Shown: positions 24,953 through 32,723, counted from the stretch's first letter. The stretch: DNA of 64,000 nt from an uncultured Porphyromonas sp. (GCF_902489635.1 NZ_CABUAN010000006.1:17267-81266), one strand, 5' to 3'. Notes: generated from the letters alone by a model not told the origin. Numbers and translations are program-made.

Positions 24953-24994
24953 GGCACCACACCCCATAGACATGCTATGGTGTGTGGTGTCTCT
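24953..24994 (+). terminator. Terminator after tpx
   Basis: GGCACCACACCCCATAG with CTATGGTGTGTGGTGTC (G-T pairs) followed by a pyrimidine tract ending TTTT. From here to 25150 no gene is seen. Confidence 0.75.
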
Positions 24995-25150
24995 CTTTTC
25001 GGTTTTGCCGAGATGCACTACTTGTCGTAAGACGGATAGTCCTCGTAACCTCTTTAGAACTTCACTAGCAGGAGGTCCTATTTTCTTCGCGGATAGTCTT
25101 CTTTATCGAGGGTTGTGAGGCGGGGAGAGCGTTCATTCGAAGATTATCGT

Positions 25151-25158
25151 TACTTTTG
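25151..25158 (+). promoter_or_regulatory. -7 box of moxR/DUF58 transcript
   Basis: TACTTTTG in the context GATTATCGTTACTTTTGTAG, almost the same as the promoter at 33327 (AATTATCGGTACTTTTGTGG) ahead of the other half of the bat operon. It lies 21 bp from the start codon. Confidence 0.65.
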
Positions 25159-25179
25159 TAGCATTAATCAGTAGAAACT

Positions 25180-26169
25180 ATGACGCAGGTATCAGATCTA
25201 GAGAATCGTCAAGCATATATTACCCAGCAGAGCGGCTTCATACGCCAGCTGCAGGAGGGGATGCACACCACGATCATCGGGCAGGAGCATCTTGTGGAGT
25301 CGCTCTTGATCGGTTTGCTAGCCGACGGGCATATCCTCCTCGAGGGTGTGCCAGGGCTTGCTAAGACGCTCGCTATCACGACGCTCGCTAAGCTCATCGA
25401 TGCAGACTACAGCCGCATACAGTTTACCCCCGACCTACTCCCGGCCGACCTCATCGGTACGCTGATCTACAGTCAGCGCAGTGAGTCCTTTTCGGTCAAG
25501 AAGGGTCCTATCTTCGCTCACTTTGTCCTCGCTGATGAGATCAACCGCGCTCCAGCCAAGGTGCAGAGTGCACTCCTCGAGGCGATGCAAGAGCGACAGG
25601 TGACGCTCGGTGAGGAGACTTATCCGCTACCCTCGCCTTTCCTCGTGATGGCGACGCAAAACCCGATCGAGCAGGAGGGTACCTACCGACTACCTGAGGC
25701 GCAGGTAGACCGCTTCCTCCTCAAGGTGGTGCTGGACTACCCCTCGCACGAAGAGGAGATGAAGATCATTGAGATGAATCTGGCTAGTCAGCTACCCACG
25801 GTAAAGCCTGTTACAACTGCCCAGCAGATCTTAGCAGCTCGCGAAGCGGTGCAGCAAGTTTATCTCGATGAGAAGATACTCCGCTACATTGTGGATCTAG
25901 TGATGGCGACACGACAGACGGAGGGCGTCCCCGCTCTACAAGGGATGATCGCTTATGGGGCTTCGCCACGTGCATCGATCTCGCTAGCAGCAGCTGCACG
26001 GGCCTACGCCTTCATCGCTCAGAGAGCCTATGTGATCCCTGAGGATGTGCGTGCCGTGTGCCACGACGTGTTGCGTCATCGTCTCGGAATGAGCTACGAA
26101 GCCGACGCTGTCGGTATGAGTGCTGACAAGGCGATCGATGAAATCATCAACGTGGTGCCGGTACCTTAA
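25180..26169 (+). CDS. MoxR family AAA+ ATPase (aerotolerance operon)
   Basis: 329 aa. Walker A GVPGLAKT (56-63), Walker B VLADEINR, sensor 1 MATQNPIEQEGTY and an arginine-finger region. MoxR ATPases work with DUF58 and vWA proteins as metal-chelatase-like chaperones, and in Bacteroidetes they lead the bat operon needed for aerotolerance. The DUF58 gene follows, but 120 bp away and across a tandem-repeat element, unlike the tight spacing of the later bat genes. Confidence 0.9.
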   Translation: MTQVSDLENRQAYITQQSGFIRQLQEGMHTTIIGQEHLVESLLIGLLADGHILLEGVPGLAKTLAITTLAKLIDADYSRIQFTPDLLPADLIGTLIYSQRSESFSVKKGPIFAHFVLADEINRAPAKVQSALLEAMQERQVTLGEETYPLPSPFLVMATQNPIEQEGTYRLPEAQVDRFLLKVVLDYPSHEEEMKIIEMNLASQLPTVKPVTTAQQILAAREAVQQVYLDEKILRYIVDLVMATRQTEGVPALQGMIAYGASPRASISLAAAARAYAFIAQRAYVIPEDVRAVCHDVLRHRLGMSYEADAVGMSADKAIDEIINVVPVP

Positions 26170-26291
26170 TTGGCTGTTGGCTGTTGGCTATTAGCTAAAA
26201 GTATCGGAGCCATCGGAATGATCGGACATCTAGCTTCTAATCTCTAACCTCTAAGGTCTAATCTCTAACTTCTAACCTCTAATTTCTAAAT
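26170..26291 (+). repeat. Tripartite tandem repeat element, copy A
   Basis: Four TTRGCTR heptamers (26170-26197), three ATCGGANNN nonamers (26203-26229), then nine TCTAANN heptamers (26229-26291), the last of which, TCTAAAT, supplies AT of the DUF58 start codon at 26290. Same order in the copies at 27405 and 63919. It is the whole moxR/DUF58 intergenic region. Confidence 0.85.
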
Positions 26292-27162
26292 GCAGGATCT
26301 CCTACGCAAGGTCAGACGCATCGAAATCAAAGCTCGGGGTCTCAGTCAAAACATCTTGGCTGGGCAGTACCGTTCGGCCTTTAAGGGGCGAGGAATGGCT
26401 TTTAGCGAGGTGCGGGAGTACTACATAGGAGATGATGTGCGTGACATTGACTGGAACGTGACGGCACGCTACGCGCAGCCGCATGTCAAGGTCTTTGAGG
26501 AGGAGCGCGAACTAACTATCATGCTCCTCGTAGATGTCTCTCACAGTCTAGACTTCGGCTCTACAAGTGAGACGAAGCGGGATCTGGTGGCGACGATCGC
26601 TGCAACGATCGCTTTTGCCTGCATTCACAACAACGACCGTGTCGGACTGATGCTCTACACCGACCGTGTGGAGCGCTACATCCCCGCCGGGCAGGGGCGT
26701 AAGCATGTACTGCAGCTCATTCGTGAGATCCTGACTTACCGCCCTGAGCGTCACTCTACGCAGATCTCCTCTAGTCTAGAGATGCTCTCACGAGTGGTCA
26801 AGAAGCGCTGCTCAGCCTTTATCGTGAGTGACTTCATCACGGAGGCACCGACCGATGCGGAGCGCGCCCTGATCCAGCGCACGGCTCGGAGACACGACCT
26901 GCTGGCCATACGCGTTGTGGACAGACGTGACTACGACCTCTCTGCTATGGGCTTGACGCTCGTGCGTGACCTAGAGACGGGAGCAAGTCGCTACGTAGAC
27001 ACCTCGTCGGAGCGACTTCGTGAGCAGTACGCGACCAACTATACGACCTTTGCCGCCGAATGGGAGCGTCTGATGCGTGAGTCGGGCATCGACCACGCCA
27101 TCGCCGAGACTGGCGAAGACATCATCCCCGTTCTCTCGCAGCTCTTCCGCAAGCGCATCTAA
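26290..27162 (+). CDS. DUF58 protein of the bat operon
   Basis: 290 aa. DUF58 signature near residue 55 (GDDVRDIDWNVTARY) followed by a vWA-like fold with LLVDVSHSLDFGS, whose DxSxS is changed to DVSHS. RHDLLAIRVVDRRDYD and the C-terminal IPVLSQLFRKRI are typical. Partner of the MoxR ATPase; soluble. In other Bacteroidota the DUF4381-like and batA genes follow at once, whereas here 6.2 kb of foreign DNA intervenes. Confidence 0.9.
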   Translation: MQDLLRKVRRIEIKARGLSQNILAGQYRSAFKGRGMAFSEVREYYIGDDVRDIDWNVTARYAQPHVKVFEEERELTIMLLVDVSHSLDFGSTSETKRDLVATIAATIAFACIHNNDRVGLMLYTDRVERYIPAGQGRKHVLQLIREILTYRPERHSTQISSSLEMLSRVVKKRCSAFIVSDFITEAPTDAERALIQRTARRHDLLAIRVVDRRDYDLSAMGLTLVRDLETGASRYVDTSSERLREQYATNYTTFAAEWERLMRESGIDHAIAETGEDIIPVLSQLFRKRI

Positions 27163-27370
27163 CTAAACGAGAGTGGCCGAAGACTCCCTTCACTCTTGTT
27201 CATGATACAGACATCTATCATCTGCAAGGGGACACATCTCGCACGTAGCACACGATAGGCGTTAGCTATCAGCAAGATACAATCACTAGATCTAAACAAA
27301 CATCTAGCACACTGCCCGAACAAAGATCTCTCATCTCAGTGAAGCTTTCGGTGCTTATTTACCTCCCCGG
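27163..27370. other. Intergenic, no gene seen
   Basis: About 200 bp past the DUF58 stop with no convincing frame, hairpin or promoter. The repeat block starts at 27371. Confidence 0.6.
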
Positions 27371-27397
27371 CTGACGCATTATAATATAATGTGTCAC
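27371..27397. repeat. Collapsed 81-bp palindrome
   Basis: CTGACGCATTATAATATAATGTGTCAC: both inverted ends of the 81-bp element joined, with the interior missing. Confidence 0.75.
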
Positions 27398-27404
27398 CTA
27401 TGGA

Positions 27405-27508
27405 TTGGCTGTTGGCTGTTAGCTATTGGCTGTTAGCTATCGGAACCATCGGAGCTATCAGAGTGATCGGATCTCTAATCTCTAACTTCTAACCTCTAAT
27501 CTCTAATC
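27405..27508 (+). repeat. Tripartite tandem repeat element, copy B
   Basis: Five TTRGCTR heptamers (27405-27439), four ATCGGANNN-type nonamers (27439-27474), five TCTAAYY heptamers (27474-27508). Nearly identical to the copy at 63919, which shares the flank ACCNATGGA. Confidence 0.85.
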
Positions 27509-27534
27509 CACCCTCCGATCCACCCTGATGGATA

Positions 27535-27785
27535 GGACCTCGCAAGAGGTCCGACGAATCATAGCCGTGGGTCGGAGGGGCAAAGCCCCGAACGACCCAC
27601 GGGGACAAGACGATAGCAGCTTATCGACCCCTTGTGGGTCGGACTAGACGCAGCTTATAGTTACAGCTCCAGTCCGACCTCCCACAATGGGGAGGTCGCT
27701 TACTTCACATGGCACTCCTACCCCCAGTCGTTCGGGGCGTAGCCCCTCCGACTGGGGGCTATGATTCGTCCGACCGCAAGCGGTC
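27535..27785. ncRNA. Candidate structured RNA or inverted-repeat element
   Basis: Symmetrical nested hairpins. Outer GGACCTC-GCAA-GAGGTCC (27535-27552, with a GNRA loop) mirrors GACCGC/GCGGTC (27772-27785). CGACGAATCATAGCC (27552-27566) pairs with GGCTATGATTCGTC (27757-27770). The hairpin 27565-27602 (CCGTGGGTCG ... CGACCCACGG) mirrors 27721-27758 (CCCCCAGTCG ... CGACTGGGGG), with base changes that keep pairing. The centre can pair in alternative ways (GGTCGGACT 27637-27645 with AGTCCGACC 27671-27679, or GACCTCCC with GGGAGGTC). No coding frame. Whether it is transcribed is unknown. Confidence 0.55.
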
Positions 27786-27799
27786 GTATCGCTCCGATC

Positions 27800-27841
27800 C
27801 CTAATTTCTAATCTCTAACTTCTAACCCCTAATCTCTAATT
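27800..27841 (+). repeat. Heptamer array next to CCACGTGG element
   Basis: Six units of YCTAAYY type; the last (TCTAATT) overlaps TTACATATC at 27840, exactly as at 3656. Confidence 0.8.
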
Positions 27842-28089
27842 ACATATCTTTACAGGGAAATTCGTCCGATTCCCTCCTTTCTCGAATATCCACGTGGGAA
27901 ATCTCAAATCTCCACGTGGATATTTTTTATTTTCCACGTGGGCGTCAAAAAATTCCTCCGAAGTTTCATTTGATTCCTCCGAAGAATTTTTTATTCCCTA
28001 CCTGGGAAATAAAAATTCTCCACCTGGATATTTCGAAATATCCACGTGGAAATCAGTTTTCCCCGACATGACGCCGTTTTGATATGTAG
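27840..28089. repeat. CCACGTGG palindrome element, copy 3 (250 bp)
   Basis: Ends TTACATATC and GATATGTA. It contains five CCACGTGG and one CCACCTGG. Only two of the central TTCCTCCGAAG repeats remain, yet total length is the same as in copies 1 and 4. The flank TTCTAAATTATTGTA follows at 28095. Confidence 0.8.
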
Positions 28090-28140
28090 TTGGTTCTAAA
28101 TTATTGTAACACACCAACGTTGTATTTCCCCAGCTAGGAA

Positions 28141-28221
28141 TGACGCATCATAATCGATCTTTCAGAAGCTACACATAGCGACCAGAGAGGAATAGGTGAG
28201 TTCATTATATATAATGCATCA
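28141..28221. repeat. 81-bp palindromic repeat, copy 3
   Basis: TGACGCATCATAATCG to TATAATGCATCA; interior AGAAGCTACACATAGCGACC. Same position relative to the CCACGTGG element as at 3954. Confidence 0.75.
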
Positions 28222-28243
28222 GTCCTGGTACTTCACCAACCAT

Positions 28244-28277
28244 TTTGACCTTTACGCCGTTTTTTTCCCTACATTTG
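28244..28277 (+). promoter_or_regulatory. Promoter at the start of the toxin/immunity array
   Basis: TTTG at 28244-28247 and TACATTTG at 28270-28277, 22 bp apart. Transcription would enter the DUF3997-like gene and perhaps the array behind it. Confidence 0.6.
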
Positions 28278-28309
28278 TAACCGTGTTGCACTTGACACTG
28301 GACTGTGCG

Positions 28310-28771
28310 ATGAAGAAACAATTATTGAAGATGTTGCTAATAATAGGAGCTGGAATTGCATCCTATTTTATAATAATATATCCACTGAACTGGGGTATAT
28401 CTGAAGAACTTGGGAGTGGTTTTATAATCACATCAGACAAAAGTTTATTATATAGAGATGGTAATACGGAGTATTTTGTACTTCCATTTGGAGTGACGAA
28501 ATATAAATACAATACAAAATGGATTGTGGCATACACCGAAGGATATTCCATAACACGCAATTTACAGGAGAAGAAAAATAGTTCAAGTCTAACCAATTAT
28601 TGGATTATCGACAAAGAAATGCCAATACATCACAATAAGCAGGACTCTGTTGTTTTATACATAAATGGCATTGCCTATCCTATTATTACTAATGGGTTAA
28701 TAGGACCAATGGATTCTTTGTCTTTTATTGATTCTGTTAGAAAATTCGACATTCCCCTAAGAATAAATTGA
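28310..28771 (+). CDS. DUF3997-like immunity candidate
   Basis: 153 aa from ATG at 28310, 33 bp after the -7 box (a longer in-frame ATG lies before the promoter). An N-terminal hydrophobic segment (MLLIIGAGIASYFIIIYPL) is followed by GSGFIITSDKSLLY, a VLPFGVTKYKYNTKWIVAY segment and NYWIIDKEMP. YWIIDK is a hallmark of DUF3997, a family often beside polymorphic toxins. Codon use is AT-rich compared with the bat genes. No toxin precedes it. Periplasm-facing immunity protein is an inference. Confidence 0.55.
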   Translation: MKKQLLKMLLIIGAGIASYFIIIYPLNWGISEELGSGFIITSDKSLLYRDGNTEYFVLPFGVTKYKYNTKWIVAYTEGYSITRNLQEKKNSSSLTNYWIIDKEMPIHHNKQDSVVLYINGIAYPIITNGLIGPMDSLSFIDSVRKFDIPLRIN

Positions 28772-28789
28772 ACTATCACTGTCCGATGA

Positions 28790-29077
28790 TTTTCATCTCG
28801 CTCAAAAACTGGTCCACCCGAGATTCTGTGTGATGACCTGATTGCGGGCAAAGAAAGAAGCTGGCTCTATCTTCATCCTGGAAATGTAAGCTGGGGCTGT
28901 GTTACGGTTTGTAGAAACAACACGCTATCCCCTGAGGAAAGGGAACAGGAATGGCATATAATTCATAATATGATAAGTCATACAAAAACGGAGAAAGTCC
29001 CCGACAATCGTGGATTACATAAGTATTTCCCTGGTAAGCAGATTAAGTTTGGCGTTCTAAAAGTTCGAGATAGATGA
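28790..29077 (+). pseudogene. Toxin C-terminal tip, Tlde1/DUF2778-like, N-terminus lost
   Basis: An open frame of 95 codons with no ATG at its head. It reads ...ERSWLYLHPGNVSWGCVTVCR..., the His...(S/W)-G-C pattern of L,D-transpeptidase-fold toxins such as Tlde1, with a C-terminal YFPGKQIKFGVLKVRDR. The stop (29075-29077) overlaps the next ATG as ATGA, a typical toxin/immunity coupling. Such toxins act on peptidoglycan in the periplasm. As it stands it is an orphan cassette left by Rhs tip replacement and is probably not expressed alone. Confidence 0.6.
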
Positions 29078-29505
29078 AAAATAAATATCTCCTCTGCTTT
29101 CTATTTCTATGGCATTGCTATTCTTGTACATTAGAGCCAAGAATAGCAATACCTCAAGAATTAAAACAAGAGCTTGTAAGAACAGGGCATTATAATTCGT
29201 ATGTAAGATTATTGAATCAGTCTTTGGATTCAAATAACGTAGAGGACTTATCTCATTTCTTAAGCATAGATTATTTTTCCACTTGTTCAACAGGTTCAGA
29301 ACATGGACAAATTTTACTAGAAATATTACGGGAAAAAGGTGACGTGTTTGTTTTCAAAGCCCTTACACTTCTAAGTCAATCAAAAAAAACAAGTGTCAAA
29401 GGGTATCTCTTAATAGGAATAGATAGTCAAGGAAAATGCGATATCAGCTATTTTATAGAAAAGTACCCTAGGTCTTTTGGATATCTAAAGATAAAGCCAT
29501 GGTAA
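29074..29505 (+). CDS. Lipoprotein immunity candidate for the Tlde1-like tip
   Basis: 143 aa. The start overlaps the toxin stop (ATGA). Lipoprotein signal (LCFLFLWHCYSCTLEP), then a mostly helical soluble part with LLNQSLDSNNVEDLSHFLSI and a beta stretch KGYLLIGIDSQGKCDISYFI. An exported lipid-anchored partner fits a toxin that attacks peptidoglycan, as Tldi1 does. Family not recognised. AT-rich. Confidence 0.6.
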   Translation: MKNKYLLCFLFLWHCYSCTLEPRIAIPQELKQELVRTGHYNSYVRLLNQSLDSNNVEDLSHFLSIDYFSTCSTGSEHGQILLEILREKGDVFVFKALTLLSQSKKTSVKGYLLIGIDSQGKCDISYFIEKYPRSFGYLKIKPW

Positions 29506-29510
29506 ATGAT

Positions 29511-29615
29511 TTGCATTCTTACAACCTCGGTGGACTGGTGGATCATGTGCGTGGTTACAAGTCCTACAGCTACGACTATGTGAACAAGATTGGCTACGAC
29601 ATGGTCATATCTTGA
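29511..29615 (+). pseudogene. Rhs/YD-repeat fragment
   Basis: The frame reads LHSYNLGGLVDHVRGYKSY and then SYDYVNKIGYD before a stop. It aligns with HNLGGLLEKVRGEKSYGYDY in the Rhs piece at 32264. It is a short core seam, left where one toxin tip replaced another. Confidence 0.75.
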
Positions 29616-29647
29616 TAGGTCCTTTTAGAATAAGTCAAGATATGACC
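29603..29647. repeat. Perfect 13-bp inverted repeat at the Rhs seam
   Basis: GGTCATATCTTGA and TCAAGATATGACC separated by 19 bp, exactly where the Rhs similarity stops. Could be a terminator or the mark of a rearrangement. Confidence 0.65.
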
Positions 29648-29666
29648 GTGTTAAAAGACAAATAGC

Positions 29667-29948
29667 ATGACATATAAGAATTTTTCTATACTAGCTAAAG
29701 TTGTTATAACCTTGATTCTAACATATTCTGTATTTATGATACTGCTCATGTCGATTTTTGACTTGCTCTCTATGTCGACATCCGTGAGTTTTACAACATT
29801 CTTGATCGAAAAGATGATTCCTAATATTTCAGCTGTAATTGCACTTGTTTTTCTTATTAGGTATCTTTGGATTACAGGTAAGAACTCCAATACTTCTAAA
29901 AAAGATTCCATTGAAAAAATGCGGATGCAAAAGCCAAACAGGAATTAG
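29667..29948 (+). CDS. Small membrane protein, immunity candidate
   Basis: 93 aa with two clear helices (about residues 9-33 and 52-70: VVITLILTYSVFMILLM and AVIALVFLIRYLWI) and a basic tail. AT-rich, after an Rhs seam, so probably an inner-membrane immunity protein to a pore-forming or periplasmic toxin. No family recognised. Confidence 0.5.
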   Translation: MTYKNFSILAKVVITLILTYSVFMILLMSIFDLLSMSTSVSFTTFLIEKMIPNISAVIALVFLIRYLWITGKNSNTSKKDSIEKMRMQKPNRN

Positions 29949-29964
29949 AAACTTTACAACAGAT

Positions 29965-30267
29965 ATGGGGAGCAATGAGGCGATAACTAATTTCTCAGTA
30001 CTGGAAGTTAATTGTAGTGGTGGTTATCGGGGTGGCTCAAACCTTCTAATAGAGTTCAATGCAAAACAATATTACGTAGGAATTACTGCGAGTCAATGTA
30101 AATCTTTCTCTTCCAAAAAGATAAAACTATTTTACGACAAAGAATGCGATAAGATATTTGAACAACACGATGTGACAGTGAGATATACCGTATGGTACTT
30201 TATTCTTTATTTGTGTTCATGTCTTTGGTTGTTTTGTATAGCAAAGAACAGAAGAACTCAATGGTAA
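29965..30267 (+). CDS. Small protein with C-terminal helix, unknown
   Basis: 100 aa from ATG at 29965, 16 bp after the previous stop (a longer frame overlaps that gene). The middle has VLEVNCSGGYRGGSNLLIEFNAKQ, the end has a helix YFILYLCSCLWLFCIA. It may be a second immunity-type gene or the diverged end of the preceding one. Membership in the array and codon use are the only clues. Confidence 0.45.
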   Translation: MGSNEAITNFSVLEVNCSGGYRGGSNLLIEFNAKQYYVGITASQCKSFSSKKIKLFYDKECDKIFEQHDVTVRYTVWYFILYLCSCLWLFCIAKNRRTQW

Positions 30268-30299
30268 TATAAATCACAGACTATTCAAAAAGAACTAAT

Positions 30300-30629
30300 G
30301 TGGAGAACGGTTATTCATTGATGAGTTTGGGGATAGATGCTTATGCATTCCCTAAACAGCAGGCACTTAACATAATTTCTAGATTAAGAAAGAATCACAT
30401 CCCTATTCTGGGAGGTGATGTGTACTGCTTTAATAATGGACTTTTAACGGATAGTTGTGATAGTTGGTATTGCAACTTGGAAATAGGCGAAACTCAGCAA
30501 CAATTTGTGCAAAGGAGCTGTCTTGTAGCTGAAAAGTATATTGAAAGTTACCCTGAGAATGACATCGTCAAAAATCTGTTTTCAATAGTGATAGAAACAG
30601 ATATTCTTGAGTATCTGGATAATGGGTAA
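30300..30629 (+). CDS. Imm40-like immunity protein
   Basis: 109 aa from GTG at 30300; an internal ATG at 30321 is an alternative. SLMSLGIDAYAFPKQQAL, IPILGGDVYCFNNG and DSWYCN match what I recall of the Imm40 family (GID/LGGDV/NWYC). A cytosolic immunity protein without a toxin: the cognate tip is missing and the IS element begins 9 bp past the stop. Confidence 0.6.
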   Translation: MENGYSLMSLGIDAYAFPKQQALNIISRLRKNHIPILGGDVYCFNNGLLTDSCDSWYCNLEIGETQQQFVQRSCLVAEKYIESYPENDIVKNLFSIVIETDILEYLDNG

Positions 30630-30638
30630 AGATCTATG

Positions 30639-31323
30639 GTGTCCTAAACGTTTTTGGAGGACGATGGGTGTAAGATAGCTGTCAAGCGGGTCAATCGCCC
30701 CTTGACATTTGCTGTAAAAACGGGGGGATCCCCCCTATGCTATTTCGGTCTCGTCTGGAGGCGGTAAAAACGGCTCATTTATCCACTGAAAGAGGTCGAT
30801 TTTGGTGAACGTGTTGAGTCTCAAGGAGGCTGTTAAATTAGAGAGACACCAAGGGTGTTTTGCTATTCGCTTGAGATATTGAAGTAGGAGAATCATAATC
30901 AGAGCCGTCCAGATCTGAATCTCGACAGCGTTTTGAGAGGTTCCTAGGGAACTCCTATTGGCGTTTTGGTAACTGATGTTGGATTTGGAGGGAGCTCGTG
31001 ATAGACCTAGGTGGTTGAGATTGCCTGTGGCTGATTGTAGCCCCTCTGAGATTTGACGTAGCGACACGCTACCCGAGAATTGGCTGAAGATCATAGTCAC
31101 CAAATGGCTCCACGAGTTAAAGCCCTCTGCATGCTTGTCTGTGCCATGCTTTTTGACCAATCGATGGATGATTTCTCGAGGTATATGTCGGATTACTTGT
31201 GCGAATAGTGTTATATTTGCCATTGAAAAGAGTGGTTTGTGACAGCTCTTACTAGCTGTGCTTTCTTTCCAATTACAAACCTACCCTTTTCTCTTTATCC
31301 TGCAAAACGTTTAGGACACTATT
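30639..31323 (-). mobile_element. IS4-type element, internally deleted
   Basis: Ends GTGTCCTAAACGTTTTTGGAGG and, inverted, GTGTCCTAAACGTTTTGCAGG. The right end has CAATA beyond GTGTCC, as at 32723 and 33164; the left end has CTATG instead, and no target duplication is seen. It carries one transposase remnant. About 685 bp against over 1.2 kb for a complete relative. Confidence 0.75.
30735..31223 (-). pseudogene. Transposase remnant (IS4 family, DUF4372 N-terminus)
   Basis: 162 aa. The N-terminal ~90 residues are good DUF4372: FAQVIRHIPREIIHRLVKKH, FNSWSHLVTMIFSQFSG, LRQISEGLQSATGNLNHLGL. After ISYQNANRS the frame jumps to a transposase C-terminus (VEIQIWTALIMILLLQYLKR, KIDLFQWINEPF). The central DDE catalytic domain is absent, so it cannot transpose by itself. 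The join is in frame. Confidence 0.75.
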
Positions 31324-31538
31324 GGACAAAAGCGGAAAAGGCTGAATTATTGAAAACCGGTAAGGTTAAGGGATATGAAGGTCATCACATTAATAATGTG
31401 AAAGATCATCCTGAATTTGCCGGCAATCCCAATAATATTGAATTTGTCAAACGTCCTGAGCATCTTGATGCTCACGGCGGGAACTTCCGCAACGAAACAC
31501 ATGGAGAGTTACTAAACCGAAATCCGAATAAAGATTAA
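31320..31538 (+). pseudogene. GHH/HNH nuclease toxin tip, N-terminus lost
   Basis: From the IS boundary the frame reads YWTKAEKAELLKTGKVKGYE followed by GHHINNVKDHPEFAGNPNNI and HLDAHGGNFRNETHG. The GHH motif, the NPNNIEFV segment and the downstream H..H are those of HNH/Endo VII-fold toxins at the ends of Rhs proteins, which cut DNA. The Rhs body is missing upstream, so it should be silent as a toxin. Confidence 0.75.
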
Positions 31539-31600
31539 CAATTCGGTGTCCTGTTCAGTGATTAAACTGAACAGGATACCGAATCAAACGTTACTCAAAT

Positions 31601-32185
31601 ATGAAAGACTATTCAGAAATAAAAGAATTAATCCTAAAATTTTCATTCTTAGGAATAGAAGAGAGTAAATCAACTGGTGCTTTGCTAATTGGCAGAGCAC
31701 CGCATATTGCGGAAAGTGCGTGGCTGAATCGACTCTATTCACCAATAGACAAAAACGAAATAATAAAAATGGAAGATGGTATTAGCAAAAAGATTCCAAC
31801 TTCATATGTTGATTTCTTGACCAACTTCTCAAATGGACTCAATATACTTGGGGATACCTTATGTCTATTTGGATATCGTTCTAACTATGTGAGAACTGTT
31901 GATTTCTCATGGCAACCATATAGTTTAATTAGTTTTAATAAGTATGATAAGCCTAGAAATTCAACAGGAGAAATGTTGTTTATCGGCAGTTATGATTGGG
32001 ATGGTTCTCTATTATATATGACCACTGATGAGAAGGTACACTTTTGTAATCGCGATGATTCAACAAGTTTATTTATATGGGACTCTCTTTCATCTATGTT
32101 AATCAGTGAACTGAAACGGATTTATAATATTTTCGATTCTTCTGGTATTCAAATTGATGACACGCAAGCCACCACACCTATTTAA
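31601..32185 (+). CDS. SUKH (SMI1/KNR4) family immunity protein
   Basis: 194 aa, cytosolic. SUKH pattern: an early acidic helix, KIPTSYVDFLTNFSNGLNILGDTLCLFG, then FIGSYDWDGSLLYM and IWDSLSSMLISELKRI. SUKH proteins bind and neutralise nuclease toxins such as HNH/GHH tips, and the toxin tip ends 62 bp upstream, so this is a matched pair. AT-rich relative to the bat genes. Confidence 0.75.
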   Translation: MKDYSEIKELILKFSFLGIEESKSTGALLIGRAPHIAESAWLNRLYSPIDKNEIIKMEDGISKKIPTSYVDFLTNFSNGLNILGDTLCLFGYRSNYVRTVDFSWQPYSLISFNKYDKPRNSTGEMLFIGSYDWDGSLLYMTTDEKVHFCNRDDSTSLFIWDSLSSMLISELKRIYNIFDSSGIQIDDTQATTPI

Positions 32186-32196
32186 TGAGCACTTGA

Positions 32197-32616
32197 TGTT
32201 GCGATGAACAACTAACAGAAGAACAACAGTATGGGAAACGGCAATCTTTGGCGAGTTACATATTCCTACAACACAACCTCGGAGGTCTTCTTGAAAAAGT
32301 CCGTGGTGAGAAGTCATACGGATATGACTACATCACCAAGATTGGCTACGATAAGTTCGAGCAACGTACCTATCTGAAGTACTGCAACGGAGCGGAGACT
32401 TTCTACTCCTATGACCCACAGCATCGCCGACTAGAGAACCTTGTGGTCAATGCCAAGGCAGGCACCATTATGGACAATGCCTACAGCTATGATGCCGTGA
32501 GCAACGTACTAAGCGTAAAGAACAATGCGCCACTTCCACAGAGTGGCAAGGCTGGCGGACAAATGAGTCATAGTTATACTTATGACCCATTGTATCGTTT
32601 GTCAAGCGCAACGAAT
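32197..32616 (+). pseudogene. Rhs core fragment (YD repeats)
   Basis: Open without an ATG from 32197: CDEQLTEEQQYGKRQSLASY, HNLGGLLEKVRGEKSYGYDY, KYCNGAETFYSYDPQHRRLE, AYSYDAVSNV, SHSYTYDPLYRLSSA. These are YD repeats of the Rhs shell near its C-terminal end. It is cut at 5' right behind the SUKH gene and at 3' by an IS end. The 3' end of an Rhs core without its tip. Confidence 0.85.
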
Positions 32617-32723
32617 AGCATAGGGGGATACCCCCGTTTTTACCGCAAATGTCAAGAGGCGATTGACTCGCTTGACAGCTATCTCACACCCTTCGCCCGC
32701 CAAAAACGTTTAGGACACTATTG
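32614..32723 (+). mobile_element. Stray IS end, 110 bp
   Basis: Matches the reverse complement of 30634-30740 with about 10 mismatches: AATAGCATAG, CCCCCGTTTTTACCGCAAAT, GCTTGACAGCTATCT, CGTTTAGGACACTATTG. It interrupts the Rhs fragment. It holds the last codons and the right end of the transposase unit. Confidence 0.8.

Noticed and set aside
27405..27508. Tandem heptamers and nonamers considered as a CRISPR array
   Set aside because: Units are contiguous, 7-9 bp long, without spacers, and no cas genes are present.
29667..30267. One frameshifted gene covering both small membrane proteins
   Set aside because: The first frame ends in a plausible basic tail and the second has its own ATG 16 bp later; a frameshift cannot be excluded but is not needed.
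31239..31319. N-terminal extension of the GHH toxin frame (MTALTSCAFF...)
   Set aside because: These codons lie inside the IS end; the toxin similarity begins only after the IS boundary at 31320.
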